Assembly: GCF_001953745.1 (NCBI RefSeq)
Contig: NZ_LWLN01000002.1
Span: 248,001-312,000, forward strand
Reading direction: 5' to 3'
Length of the DNA stretch: 64,000 bases
From: Natrinema saccharevitans
GTDB lineage: Archaea; Halobacteriota; Halobacteria; Halobacteriales; Natrialbaceae
The translations under genes were made by a program, and so were the position numbers. Positions 1 through 7,736 of this stretch are shown in pieces. Positions within the stretch are counted from its first letter, which is position 1; each line of letters starts with the position of its first letter. The notes under the pieces were generated by a model. That model did no database searches, was not told where the DNA came from, and was given only the letters and a program-made list of their open reading frames with translations.

Positions 1-232
1 GATTCTGTTTCGCCCTCACTCATCGTCGTCAATCAACTAACTGAATTGTCCTATTTCAGCCAGTGTTTATTATTCTTACGAGAAGTAGAATCGCCTATAT
101 CAGATTGGACTAACCATCTGATTAAACGCAGCTGTGAGAGCTACGAGTCTGCCGAAGAAGCGGGAGAATCGATCAAAGAACTTCGCGACGAGACCGACTG
201 GGACTCCGGTGTCATGCGGCGTGAGTAGAGAA
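1..232. other. Window edge, short unassigned ORFs
   Basis: On the minus strand an ATG at 23 opens a reading frame (MSEGETE) that runs off the left edge; it could be the start of a gene outside the window. On the plus strand a 60-codon frame with a TTG start (46-228) ends in a charged, plausible-looking helix (ESAEEAGESIKELRDETD), but I recognise no family. It stops just before the IS element and may be the tail of a gene cut by it. Confidence in either is low. Confidence 0.25.
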
Positions 233-919
233 TGTTTAGTTACGCGAGTTTCACCAGACGGCGAAAGCTTGAAGCCACGATTCAGCGGTTGCTGGTTCAA
301 CGTGACTAAAACTATAGCTAAACGAAGACGTTCGTCGTTTTACTTCTCGAAAGACACGTTCGACAGCATTCCGATTTCCATGACGAACGGATTGAAATCG
401 GAGTCCTGCTCGTTGCAGTGCTGCCGCTAGATGCTGGGCGTGATCGACGAGAAACACAGTGTCGTCGAGGTCGTGTTTCTCACGAAGCTCTTGCAAGAAC
501 TGTTTCGTCAATGCCGTTGTAGTCGTGGTAAACAGCCGAATGTGCAGAAATTTGTTCGTCTCTGGATCGACAGCAGCGTACAGCCAGAACTGCTGGCCGT
601 TGATTCGGATCACCGTTTCATCGAGCGCAATGTGATCCGGACTCACGTCAGTGGCGGGCTGTAGATCGGCTTTGTGTACCCAGTCGTGAACGGCTTTCCG
701 CGACCGTTCGACACCGAGCTTCTCTAATTCTGAAACGGTAGTCGAAAGTGATAGTCCAGCCAAATAGAGCCGAATACCGGTCTCCATCAGTTCGCTCGGT
801 GTCCGCTCTCGCTCCACAAACTCCAAGCCTATCCAGTCGCTACGACCGCTGAGGCGAGGGATTTCAGCCATCAACCAGCCGAAATTCGGCTCGCCTCACT
901 TTTCAGCCTTAACTAAACA
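233..919 (-). mobile_element. IS6-family insertion sequence
   Basis: A roughly 690-bp element bounded by short inverted repeats: TGTTTAGTTA at 233-242 and its complement TAACTAAACA at 910-919. It contains one transposase gene with little extra DNA, as is normal for compact haloarchaeal IS6-family elements. I see no convincing direct repeat of 8 bp at the flanks, so the target duplication is either lost or the element recombined after insertion, which is common for IS6 cointegrates. Element ends are set by the inverted repeats and may be off by a few bases. Confidence 0.8.
251..874 (-). CDS. IS6-family DDE transposase
   Basis: The 207-residue protein catalyses cut-and-copy movement of the surrounding IS. 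The N-terminal third carries a helix-turn-helix (LSTTVSELEKLGVERSRKAV). The catalytic domain shows the three acidic positions: D in HIALDET, D in VFLVDHAQ and E in NRNAVERVFREVKRR. The length fits haloarchaeal IS6 transposases, so it appears intact. The start is the ATG pair at the right end and the stop lies about ten bases inside the left inverted repeat. Function is clear from family motifs; activity is not tested. Confidence 0.9.
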   Translation of the reverse strand: MMAEIPRLSGRSDWIGLEFVERERTPSELMETGIRLYLAGLSLSTTVSELEKLGVERSRKAVHDWVHKADLQPATDVSPDHIALDETVIRINGQQFWLYAAVDPETNKFLHIRLFTTTTTALTKQFLQELREKHDLDDTVFLVDHAQHLAAALQRAGLRFQSVRHGNRNAVERVFREVKRRTSSFSYSFSHVEPATAESWLQAFAVW

Positions 920-1257
920 CGACCAAAATTAGGGCCAATCGATATTTATGCCTCTGTTGATTACAGGCTCAATCGGTAGTTTGCGTAGATGCAAACCCTC
1001 CCAAAGTCTCGGTTGCTCGGTTTACCGAGGAAGCATTTCGATCAGCGCAACGTGCCGTAGCTCGATACTCCTCGAAGTCCTCGAAACAACGCTACACGCT
1101 CCATCAGCACATCGTTTTCCTGTGTCTCAAAGTTCGAAAGGATACGACTCACGGATCGCTCAGTACAAATAAAAGATAGTTGATATCTCGTCCGCGAAAA
1201 ACCGCGGTCGTCAAGAACTAAAGAAAGTTTATAATTCGTCGACAGCAACACAAAGAT
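920..1257. other. Gene-poor stretch
   Basis: No frame here looks coding: the two short ORFs have frequent Cys and Ser and no family resemblance. The right end holds the promoter region for the DUF5518 gene, with an A/T-rich segment (AAAGAAAGTTTATAATTCG) about 40-55 bases before its ATG that could serve as TATA element. Confidence 0.4.
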
Positions 1258-1686
1258 ATGCCTGAGTACAGCATTCAGAATAAGATAGCTGCAGTAACGG
1301 ACAATCCATTTCTCATCGCCGTACTTCTCGGTCTCGTTTCAATTCCGTTCACACTACTCGTCTCACGGGAAACAACGGCCTTGGTAAATAGCGCCCCAAT
1401 GATAGCGACCGGACTTCTCGTTGGATATCTGTTCAATGCAAGACCAGCGGATAGTCATCGGGCTGGATTAATTGCTGGTTTCGTAGCGTCCCTTGGGGGA
1501 GTTACAGTGTTTGCTATGGAGGTTGCAGCAAGAATTTCTCCGGATGGAAGTACGAGACTAGAAGTTGTTACAATTCTACTTGTACTCGTTCTACTGGTAA
1601 TCTGTCTTGCTATACTGGTGATGGGCTGTGCTATAGTCGGAAACTGGGTAGCAGAGATGACAACTCGTTCTCAGTCCGTTCAGTAA
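1258..1686 (+). CDS. DUF5518-type four-helix membrane protein
   Basis: A 142-residue integral membrane protein of a family largely confined to haloarchaea; its function is unknown. Four hydrophobic segments are visible at about residues 17-35, 43-60, 70-90 and 103-130, separated by short loops, with a short basic and polar tail. The loop between the second and third segments (NARPADSHRAGLIAG) resembles the conserved loop of DUF5518. The ATG at 1258 gives the usual short cytoplasmic N-terminus. It stands alone between an IS and a broken transporter gene, so context gives no clue. Confidence 0.7.
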   Translation: MPEYSIQNKIAAVTDNPFLIAVLLGLVSIPFTLLVSRETTALVNSAPMIATGLLVGYLFNARPADSHRAGLIAGFVASLGGVTVFAMEVAARISPDGSTRLEVVTILLVLVLLVICLAILVMGCAIVGNWVAEMTTRSQSVQ

Positions 1687-1687
1687 C

Positions 1688-2443
1688 TCAAATAGGGTGG
1701 TACAGCCCCTGCACAGGTCTATGATCCGATGTCCTGTTAACTCCCTCGAGGTCAAGCCCCGAGGGCACTCGGCCTGCTCCGCCTGTAGATTCTACTTGGT
1801 ATAGGGACGTCCTCTCTCCCACACGCTGTCTCCCAACAGTACGGAGACCTACTGAAACAGAAAGCAGCCAGTCCGCTCGTGTGGTATATCGTTGATTCGC
1901 GTGAAAATCGCTAAACAAGAGGATTTCAACAGAGCCGTTTATCCGTTGACTCTCGTTGTGGAGAAACGGTCCGACCCGATTGATGAACTGGTCAACCTCG
2001 TCTTCGTCGAACTGGGTGTAATGGATGAGGTAGTTCGGATCGATCGCGGTGAAGTCAGGGGCGAGTTCGTACAACCGCTCAAGACGGATGTCCCAGTCGT
2101 CCGTTTGGAACTCTTCGATCTCCGTGGGGTCGATCGAGACGGTCTCGAGTTCGTCGTAGAAGTGACTGTGTCCGAACACCGAGTAGTTGCTGTACATCGC
2201 GACGAGCGAATCGAGTTCATCGAGTGCTGCCACGATGTCGACGACGAAACCGAATCGCCCCACGAACGTCTCGGGGACGCTCGAGAACCCGACCTCGCCC
2301 ATCGGCTCCATCGAGACTGTGTGCGTTCCCTCGCCTGTTCCATCGGTTCCTGATGGACTGGAGGTACAGCCTGGGAGCGCACCCGCGACCCCAATCCCAC
2401 CAGCAGTTATCACCTGTCGTCGATTCAGTTCCCCGCCCATCAC
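1688..2443 (-). pseudogene. Iron-siderophore ABC binding protein, C-terminus replaced
   Basis: The first 170 residues look like a FecB/BtuF-type substrate-binding lipoprotein. There is a twin-arginine motif (NRRQVIT), a hydrophobic core, a lipobox ending LPGC, and typical binding-protein text (VPETFVGRFGFVVDIVAALDELDSLVA split over 1-90). After HNESQRIN near base 1935 the sequence no longer resembles the family, and a Ser/Arg-rich tail of about 80 residues follows to the stop. The family is normally 350-400 residues, so this is a truncated or chimeric gene. The foreign tail includes a hairpin (CCCTCGAGG ... CCCCGAGGG region, 1743-1765) and may be IS-derived. No permease or ATPase is nearby. 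Confidence 0.65.
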
Positions 2444-3192
2444 CAGATACGACAGATGCCGTACTAAAAATATCCTGAATTAGATCAATCTGACTTGTGT
2501 TACTGAGGAGACATAACCTAGAGCTCTATTGGACCAGAGAGATGGTCCACAGATCGTCTTGTGTGTCACCCAGATTTCGTGCTGCAGTTGTCAGAGACTC
2601 GTGTTGAACCGGCAAAGCGCGTAGATTGAGAACACCCACCGGCGGAGTGAAATCTTCGAGTGAAAGAGCATCGTACCCGTGCTATAATGAAACAGGCTCA
2701 ATACCACGCTGTTCACGGCGTGGATACGCGCCGTCACTCGGGACGGAGAAACCGTTTGGATGTATACTCCGAGTTACCATGCAGACATTTAAGTTTCAGA
2801 TCGCTCAATCGAATGGTAGGAATTGGTCGGAACGGAGCGGATTCCGAACCGTCCTGGGGAGGGAGCCTGTCCACCTCCGATAACGAGGTCGTTCGGAAAT
2901 CTCCGATTTCCATGATCGCGAGAGACGGAGTCTCTCGGACGACAGTATCCGAAAGAGCAGTCGGTGAACGCCACATCCTCGAAAGGTGTGCCGATGTGCC
3001 GACTGCTTCAAGCACGAGAGACGATACCCCCAGTCCGCTGACTCCTGCTGGCATCCCAGTGGCCAAAACAACACCGGGATGCCGTACACGGTTGAGGATA
3101 GGAATAACGGCCACTCGGTCTGGCCAGCAGTCCACCAGTTCGCCGCTGTGAGACTACCTGTCCCTGAAAGGACTGGTGTTAGACTGCAAACC
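2444..3192. other. Degenerate DNA, probable transposon relics
   Basis: Roughly 750 bases without a gene I can support. Overlapping frames on both strands are all open by chance and show no family features. The stretch leads directly into an IS200/IS605-type end, so it may be the worn-down body of a tnpB element, but I could not recognise TnpB motifs. Confidence 0.35.
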
Positions 3193-3246
3193 TGAAACTC
3201 CCACCGCTCGGGATTCCTCCGCGTTTACGCGAAGGAGGATATCAAG
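3193..3246 (+). mobile_element. IS200/IS605-type right-end remnant
   Basis: A hairpin (TCCTCCGCG at 3215-3223 with CGCGAAGGAGGA at 3228-3239, one bulged base) is followed by ATATCAAG. Haloarchaeal IS200/IS605 elements carry subterminal hairpins with a GGAGGAT-type 3' arm close to the cut site. No intact tnpA or tnpB accompanies it. The assignment rests on resemblance to such ends. Confidence 0.4.
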
Positions 3247-3276
3247 TAATCAGGACTGGCTTTCGAGAGAGTACGA

Positions 3277-3351
3277 ATGCCAGAATGCCACAGCTGCGGC
3301 GCATTCGTCACCGCTGATTTTGTTCGTGTCTTCAGTGTCGATGGTGAACGT
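3277..3351 (+). pseudogene. Fragment resembling a small haloarchaeal zinc-finger protein
   Basis: The frame begins MPECHSCGAFVTADFVRVFS, which matches the style of a roughly 50-residue haloarchaeal zinc-finger family (CxxC, then FV..FVRVF, later a second CxxC). After about 25 residues the second cysteine pair is missing and the sequence becomes Arg-rich, suggesting a frameshift or truncation. The match is from memory of the family and is tentative. Confidence 0.3.
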
Positions 3352-3465
3352 CGTACTCGACGAGGTTGCCAGGTCGACTACCAAGCCCTCTCGAGCGTTC
3401 ACAGTCGCCGGTCTCGCGATAGAATAAGAACACGGTGCAGGCAAGAGCGGTTGCTTCAGGGTTCT

Positions 3466-3551
3466 CTATAGTAGCCGCTGAAACGATTCACACACTGATC
3501 GCAGCGCCGTCGTGCGATCAGGTGTGCAATGACGTTCAGCGGCTACTATAG
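3466..3551. repeat. 86-bp palindromic repeat, copy 1
   Basis: The sequence begins CTATAGTAGCCGCTGAA and ends with its near-perfect complement TTCAGCGGCTACTATAG. The two arms of about 41 bases pair almost throughout. Two other copies of the same length lie at 6494-6579 and 9871-9956; copy 1 is in the opposite orientation to both, since its arms are swapped. It has no coding capacity. It is probably a MITE-like non-autonomous element or a foldback repeat. No clear target duplication is seen. Confidence 0.85.
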
Positions 3552-4095
3552 TACAGAAACGCCGGCCAGAAGCCGACGTCGAAGCCCCCAATCCCCTAGG
3601 GATGGTCACAGGTGGGTTCGGTGTGGGTGCAAGGGGACTTGAAATCGGTGGACAACATGGCTATTGGTTTGACCGATCTCAGTCTTGGCGAGAGTGCTTG
3701 GATGTCTCGGGTCGGATTCAACAGTAGCGGTGGAATCCGTATCTGCTCTCGCCGATAGCAACTTGGCAGCAACCCTATATTAAACTATTGGCTAGCTAAT
3801 CGAAGTATAACTGTATTTGATTTCGTTTATAGATAGGGCCCCGAACTCAATTCAGAGATGGTTACTGTTCTGGGCATACAGTCGGGAGAGCGGAACAAGT
3901 GATCAATTCGAAGACATAGTTGCCGCGACCAGTGGTCTGAGAAGGAGAACAAAATCGGATAGGTGACTGTGAACCAGCGGTACGTACGGGGTCCAATGAG
4001 CAGATGAGCAGTCTCTATTTCAGTTCTTTCGGAAGTCCATCTACACCACATACCTGCAGCACTTGGCGAACGTGGAAATCCTTTTCTGCTGGATC
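3552..4095. other. Gene-free stretch left of origin
   Basis: No supported gene. Short frames on both strands look random. Composition becomes A/T-richer from about 3770 to 3960. The right end runs into the decayed orc1 copy. Confidence 0.4.
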
Positions 4096-4357
4096 ATCCG
4101 TCTGCAACGCAACCTCCCCACACCTCTCGAAAGTCCTCGAGCCACTGACCCACGGTATCGCTCCCAACGACGCACGGGCCTCCAGGTGCAGGCAAGACGT
4201 GTGCGGTGACGTGTGTGACTGACGAGTTACCCGCCACCGAGACGGTATTCATCAACTGTCTTGGCAGTCAGTCCTCAATCGCGTCCTCGAGGGGATTGGC
4301 GACGGACCGGCAGCGACCCGCCAATCAGTCTCAACAGTTGACCGTCCTGTACGTTAG
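4096..4357 (+). pseudogene. Decayed orc1/cdc6 fragment
   Basis: Three frames spliced by eye give an Orc1/Cdc6 AAA+ core. HLSKVLEPLTHGIAPNDA (from 4121) matches the segment before Walker A. A +1 shift then gives GPPGAGKT (4176-4199), a perfect Walker A, followed by TDELPATETVFINCLGSQSS. A second shift at about 4277 gives NRVLEGIGDGPAATRQ and stops at 4355-4357. This is the usual order in haloarchaeal Cdc6 proteins. The Walker B, sensor and winged-helix parts are gone. It lies beside the origin on the same strand as the intact orc1 and ends 50 bases before the first ORB box, so it is probably the relic of an older initiator gene. Confidence 0.8.
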
Positions 4358-4407
4358 ACACTCAGAAATGTTGGTGACTCACTCCATGAAGGAGATGGGA
4401 ACACCCA

Positions 4408-5053
4408 CACCCCGTGTGCGAGATGAAATCGAGAATAAGGTAGGGAGGGGGGAGCAACGAGTTAGACCAAGAAACCGCTGAATACACGATTTCGTGAAAA
4501 AGACGGCCTGAAGAGACCGAAACGACGAAGGACATCTAGTAGGAGAAGTTTTATGTGGATACTCTATAAACGGGAACCGTACTGGAGCTATAGCTAGCCT
4601 ATTACAATATTGATTGATTTAGTAGTCAGACCGTAGATCTCTTGCTCCGTTCTTCCGTATACTTTCTCTATATCGCCTCTCCCGTCTATTTTCAGCTGAC
4701 TTCCGTATTTTCTCTGAGTTGATCGCTCCGACCGATTCATCAAATTCATCTCGCACACGGGGTGAGGGGGTATCCATTATCGAATTCCACAGAACTACTG
4801 TCGGTCCATAGCCCCCTGACGGTAGTTGACCAGATCACCAGCCCCTCAACACGCGTTTCATTTCGCACACGGTGTGTCTTCTTCAGTCGTCCTGAGTTGA
4901 ACCACTTTTCTAACTCGAGCTGGATTTCATTTCGCACACGGGGTCTAGTCGACCAATTGACTTCGCCCGCGGTTATCCGTGCTTTTACTTTCCCATCCTG
5001 AATAGCCTTCTAACCCACAAATATGGCGTATTTAATCTCGCACGCGGTCCCCC
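4408..5053. repeat. ORB-like origin boxes, left cluster (5)
   Basis: Boxes resembling TTCATCTCGCACACGGGGT are at 4408-4427 (minus strand), 4745-4764, 4857-4876, 4926-4945 and a weaker one at 5031-5053 (all plus). Several are followed by a G-run (GGGGTGAGGGGG). Origin recognition boxes with a G-string are bound by archaeal Orc1/Cdc6. The first box faces away from the second across an A/T-rich gap, the usual layout of two inverted ORBs around an unwinding element. The 5031 box overlaps the promoter of the intact orc1 gene, so autoregulation is likely. Confidence 0.85.
4530..4740. other. Candidate DNA unwinding element
   Basis: This A/T-rich stretch (for example TTTTATGTGG, ATTACAATATTGATTGATTT, ATACTTTCTCTATAT) lies between the minus-strand ORB at 4408 and the plus-strand ORB at 4745. 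It is the most A/T-rich segment between the oppositely oriented boxes and has no coding frame. Its role is inferred from position and composition. Confidence 0.6.
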
Positions 5054-5088
5054 ATATTTATTTATAGCACGGACGACATTCCGCGAGT

Positions 5089-6435
5089 ATGGCTGATGGC
5101 GACGATCAACAGTCTCTCTCACAGTCTATCAAAGGCCGTCTTCAAGAAGGCGTTCAAAATTCTGTGTTCCGTGACAAGGGGCTACTTGATCCTGACGCGG
5201 TCATCGACGAGGATCGCATCGTCGGTCGTGACAACCAATTGGACGATATCATAACGTATCTCCGACCGGCGCTGCAGGGAAACCGCCCTCCTAATATGCT
5301 CCTCTATGGCCCATCTGGCACTGGAAAGTCGCTCATCATCAACGCGGTCTGCCAGCAGGTTCTCGAACTTGCGAACTCACAAAGCGACCGTTTCGGGGTC
5401 ATCGAAATCAACTGTCAGACAATCAAGTCTCACGACCGTGCGGTCTATCGTCTGGCTAAGAATGCAGCTGACGAGGCTGGCGTCGATGTCGGTATTCCTC
5501 AGAGCGGAATCTCGACAGACCAGAAACTCAACCGCTTCTACGAGGTTCTGAGCAACAACTTCGACTCGGTGATCATCATTCTGGACGAGGTCGATCTCCT
5601 GGTCGGCCGACAACGAGATCCAAACGACGAACCGGCTTATTCGAAACTGCTCTATCAACTGTCTCGCGCCTCACAACTCGGTCGGATCGAGGGGCACGTC
5701 TCTGTCGCCGCCCTCACGAATGATCCGCGATTTATGGAGGACCTCGACGGGCGAGCCGAGAGCTCGTTCAACCCGCAAGACGTCGTGTTTCCCGATTACG
5801 ACGCGAATCAACTCCAGTCGATTCTCGAGCGCCGTCGCGACGCGTATCAAGACGATGTCCTCGAGGACGGTATCATCCCACTCAGTTCGGCGTTCGCCGC
5901 ACAGGACCACGGCGACGCCCGGAAAGCGATTGACTTGTTCCGGAAAGCCGGGGAGATCGCGGACCGTGCGGGCGAAGATACGATTCGTGAAGAGCACGTT
6001 CGGGACGCCCAGAAAGAGGCCGAACGCGATCGAACGTTGACGCAGATGCAGGGACTGTCGACACAGAAGAAAATCTCGCTCTATGCAACTGCGGTTGTCC
6101 CCGTTTACTCCAGGCAAAATCTAAATGCTGTCCCGAGTACCGTCGCGTATCGTGTCTATCAGTACCTTACAGACCTGCTCGATGCCGACGAAAAGTCACG
6201 AGACTCTTATTTACGATACATGAGTGAAGCCGAGACCTACAATTTCGTCACGTCTGAGAAACGTGGACGGGGCTACGGGAACGGCGTTCACAAAGAGTAT
6301 ACTTTCGTTGATGATCCAGAAGTGGTCGCCGAGACGCTTCAGTCCGATATCCGTCTTGAAGAGGCAGAACACGAGATGGAACTTATCAAATCAGTTGTTA
6401 ACGCTCAGATAGAGGAGTTCTTCGAAGGGAACTAA
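5089..6435 (+). CDS. orc1: Orc1/Cdc6 replication initiator
   Basis: This 448-residue AAA+ ATPase binds ORB boxes and loads MCM helicase at the origin. Walker A is GPSGTGKS (residues 74-81). Walker B is VIIILDEVD, near residue 165, followed by a sensor-1 region VAALTNDPRF and the helical lid DHGDARKAIDLFRKAG. A winged-helix domain fills the last 120 residues, where the Tyr-rich tail EYTFVDDP sits. Length is at the upper end for the family. The ATG at 5089 lies just after a CATATTTATTTATAG promoter element. ORB clusters flank the gene on both sides, so this is almost certainly the cognate initiator of a local origin. Confidence 0.95.
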   Translation: MADGDDQQSLSQSIKGRLQEGVQNSVFRDKGLLDPDAVIDEDRIVGRDNQLDDIITYLRPALQGNRPPNMLLYGPSGTGKSLIINAVCQQVLELANSQSDRFGVIEINCQTIKSHDRAVYRLAKNAADEAGVDVGIPQSGISTDQKLNRFYEVLSNNFDSVIIILDEVDLLVGRQRDPNDEPAYSKLLYQLSRASQLGRIEGHVSVAALTNDPRFMEDLDGRAESSFNPQDVVFPDYDANQLQSILERRRDAYQDDVLEDGIIPLSSAFAAQDHGDARKAIDLFRKAGEIADRAGEDTIREEHVRDAQKEAERDRTLTQMQGLSTQKKISLYATAVVPVYSRQNLNAVPSTVAYRVYQYLTDLLDADEKSRDSYLRYMSEAETYNFVTSEKRGRGYGNGVHKEYTFVDDPEVVAETLQSDIRLEEAEHEMELIKSVVNAQIEEFFEGN

Positions 6436-6458
6436 CGCGAAGCGTTATCAGCCACAAA

Positions 6459-6808
6459 ATCATCTCGCACACGGGGTGGCCCCCCTCCCCCATCTATAGT
6501 AGCTCTTGAAAGTCAGTGCACACTCGATCGCAGGACAGCGTTGTGATCGGTGTGTGAATCGTTTCAAGAGCTACTATAATCCATCTCTCACACAGGGTGC
6601 CCTCGCTGCCAGATCAGAGAATCATCTCGTACACGGAGGGTGTTCGGTAATGTTCTCCGCTAATTCACTTCGCACACGGGGCGTCCCTACTCAACCCGTC
6701 ACTCAATTCATCTCTCATACGGGGTTCCCTTGCTGCCGGACCAGAAAATCATCTCGCACACGGGGACTCTCTTGACGTTCCCAGCCAATTCACTTCGCAC
6801 ACGGGGTA
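6459..6808 (+). repeat. ORB-like origin boxes, right cluster (7)
   Basis: Seven boxes, all on the plus strand, begin at about 6459, 6579, 6620, 6663, 6706, 6748 and 6788. The best ones read ATCATCTCGCACACGGGG or TTCACTTCGCACACGGGG; weaker ones have TCTCACACAGGG, TCGTACACGGAGG and TCTCATACGGGG. Spacing of the last six is about 41-43 bases, close to four helical turns, so bound initiators would line up on one face. The cluster starts 24 bases after the orc1 stop codon and is interrupted by palindromic repeat copy 2. Confidence 0.85.
6494..6579. repeat. 86-bp palindromic repeat, copy 2
   Basis: Same length and plan as copy 1 but with outer arms AGCTCTTGAA and TTCAAGAGCT. These differ from copies 1 and 3 yet still pair perfectly, so both arms changed together. 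It sits inside the right ORB cluster, between the first and second boxes, and its last base is A instead of G. Confidence 0.85.
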
Positions 6809-6809
6809 T

Positions 6810-6953
6810 CTATTCCGCTGAATTGACTGGTCCCTCGCATTTCGAGGTCACCGTGTCGCCTTCTCGCCACTGCCAGTAGCAGCAGTCGTCAGTGATTTGC
6901 TTGAGTGTGATTGTCGCCTTTGCGTGGACGTCGTCCGGTAGATCGTTGACTCG
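6810..6953 (-). pseudogene. Remnant of a small haloarchaeal protein
   Basis: The frame reads VNDLPDDVHAKATITLKQ, then ITDDCCYWQWREGDTVTS, then KCEGPVNSAE and a TAG stop. The WQWREG...VTSKY-GP pattern is that of short haloarchaeal proteins of unknown function. There is no start codon: an in-frame TAA (6954-6956) lies directly upstream of the open part. It is therefore probably an N-terminally truncated relic rather than a gene. Confidence 0.45.
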
Positions 6954-6980
6954 TTAGTAGGACAGCGGTTGTTGGTTCGT

Positions 6981-7025
6981 ATTAACCAACACACGGCGTC
7001 AATTCATCGTTTTGTTGGTTAAGAC
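6981..7025. promoter_or_regulatory. Paired TTAACCAACA / TTGGTTAA element
   Basis: ATTAACCAACAC (6981-6992) is followed about 20 bases later by TGTTGGTTAAGAC (7013-7025), forming an interrupted inverted repeat. A similar element at 23875-23917 shares ATTAACCAACAC and GGTTAAGAC exactly. A third half-site (TTGGTT) lies at 6972. It is presumably a protein-binding site; the protein is unknown. Confidence 0.5.
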
Positions 7026-7165
7026 GGTGATCCGACTCTTAGCCCTCCAGTCTGGATTCATCCCCGCGCTAAAGTACGCGGCTTTCTCCTTAGATTTCCG
7101 TAACCTCGGGTGTTGAGTGCCTGATGTGGTGGTCTATGCATGCGCGGGCTTTGCGAGATGCGCCA

Positions 7166-7483
7166 TCAGGACTCGCGCCACTTGTGGCCGCACTCGACGC
7201 AGGTGAACAGCCGAACCTCGTAGGAGCCGCCCGGCTTCGGCATCATCTCGGAGTAGGCCTGGTCGCTGTCGCAGTCGTCCGCCGGACAGGGCTCCTGCAT
7301 CGTCTCGGTGGAGCCCTGGATCGCGTCGGCCACGGCGGGTGCCCCGTCGTCCCGCTGTCCATCCTGGGTCGCCATCGCCGCTTCTGCTTGCGAGTCCCGC
7401 GGCTCCTCGTTCTCACAGGCGCGACACACCCACGTGTCGCCCTCCGTGTGCATCATCGAACCACACTCGTCACAGAATTGCAT
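7166..7483 (-). CDS. TFS-like zinc-ribbon protein (RPB9/TFIIS family)
   Basis: This 105-residue protein has two zinc ribbons: N-terminal C4-C7 (CDECG) with CRAC, and C-terminal CPADDC with CVECGHKWRES. That is the architecture of archaeal transcription factor S, which stimulates RNA polymerase transcript cleavage. The cleavage-promoting TFS normally has an acidic Asp-Glu pair on the tip of the second ribbon (about ...SADEPET). Here the same loop reads SEMMPKPGGSYEVRLFTC and the pair is absent. It may therefore be a paralogue that binds polymerase without cleaving, or a remodelled factor. The linker is long and acidic, as in other haloarchaeal members. It is a single gene with no obvious operon. 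Confidence 0.8.
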   Translation of the reverse strand: MQFCDECGSMMHTEGDTWVCRACENEEPRDSQAEAAMATQDGQRDDGAPAVADAIQGSTETMQEPCPADDCDSDQAYSEMMPKPGGSYEVRLFTCVECGHKWRES

Positions 7484-7736
7484 ATAATGAAGGAGTGCAC
7501 GGTTTCGGATATATGTGTTAACTTCTGATCCGCTGTAGATTTCGGCAACTTCCCATGCTGACTGTGCTGAGCTATCGAAGAGACAATCGGTTCACTCTGC
7601 ACTGACCCACCTTTCACCGACGCAAATCAAGCCGAAGCTTGTGCAACGTTCACGCCTTGTATTCAGCACACGATTCCGAATATCCATCAGTCCTCATAGA
7701 CCGTCCAGGGTTCAACGAGCATCTGTAGTTACCGAT

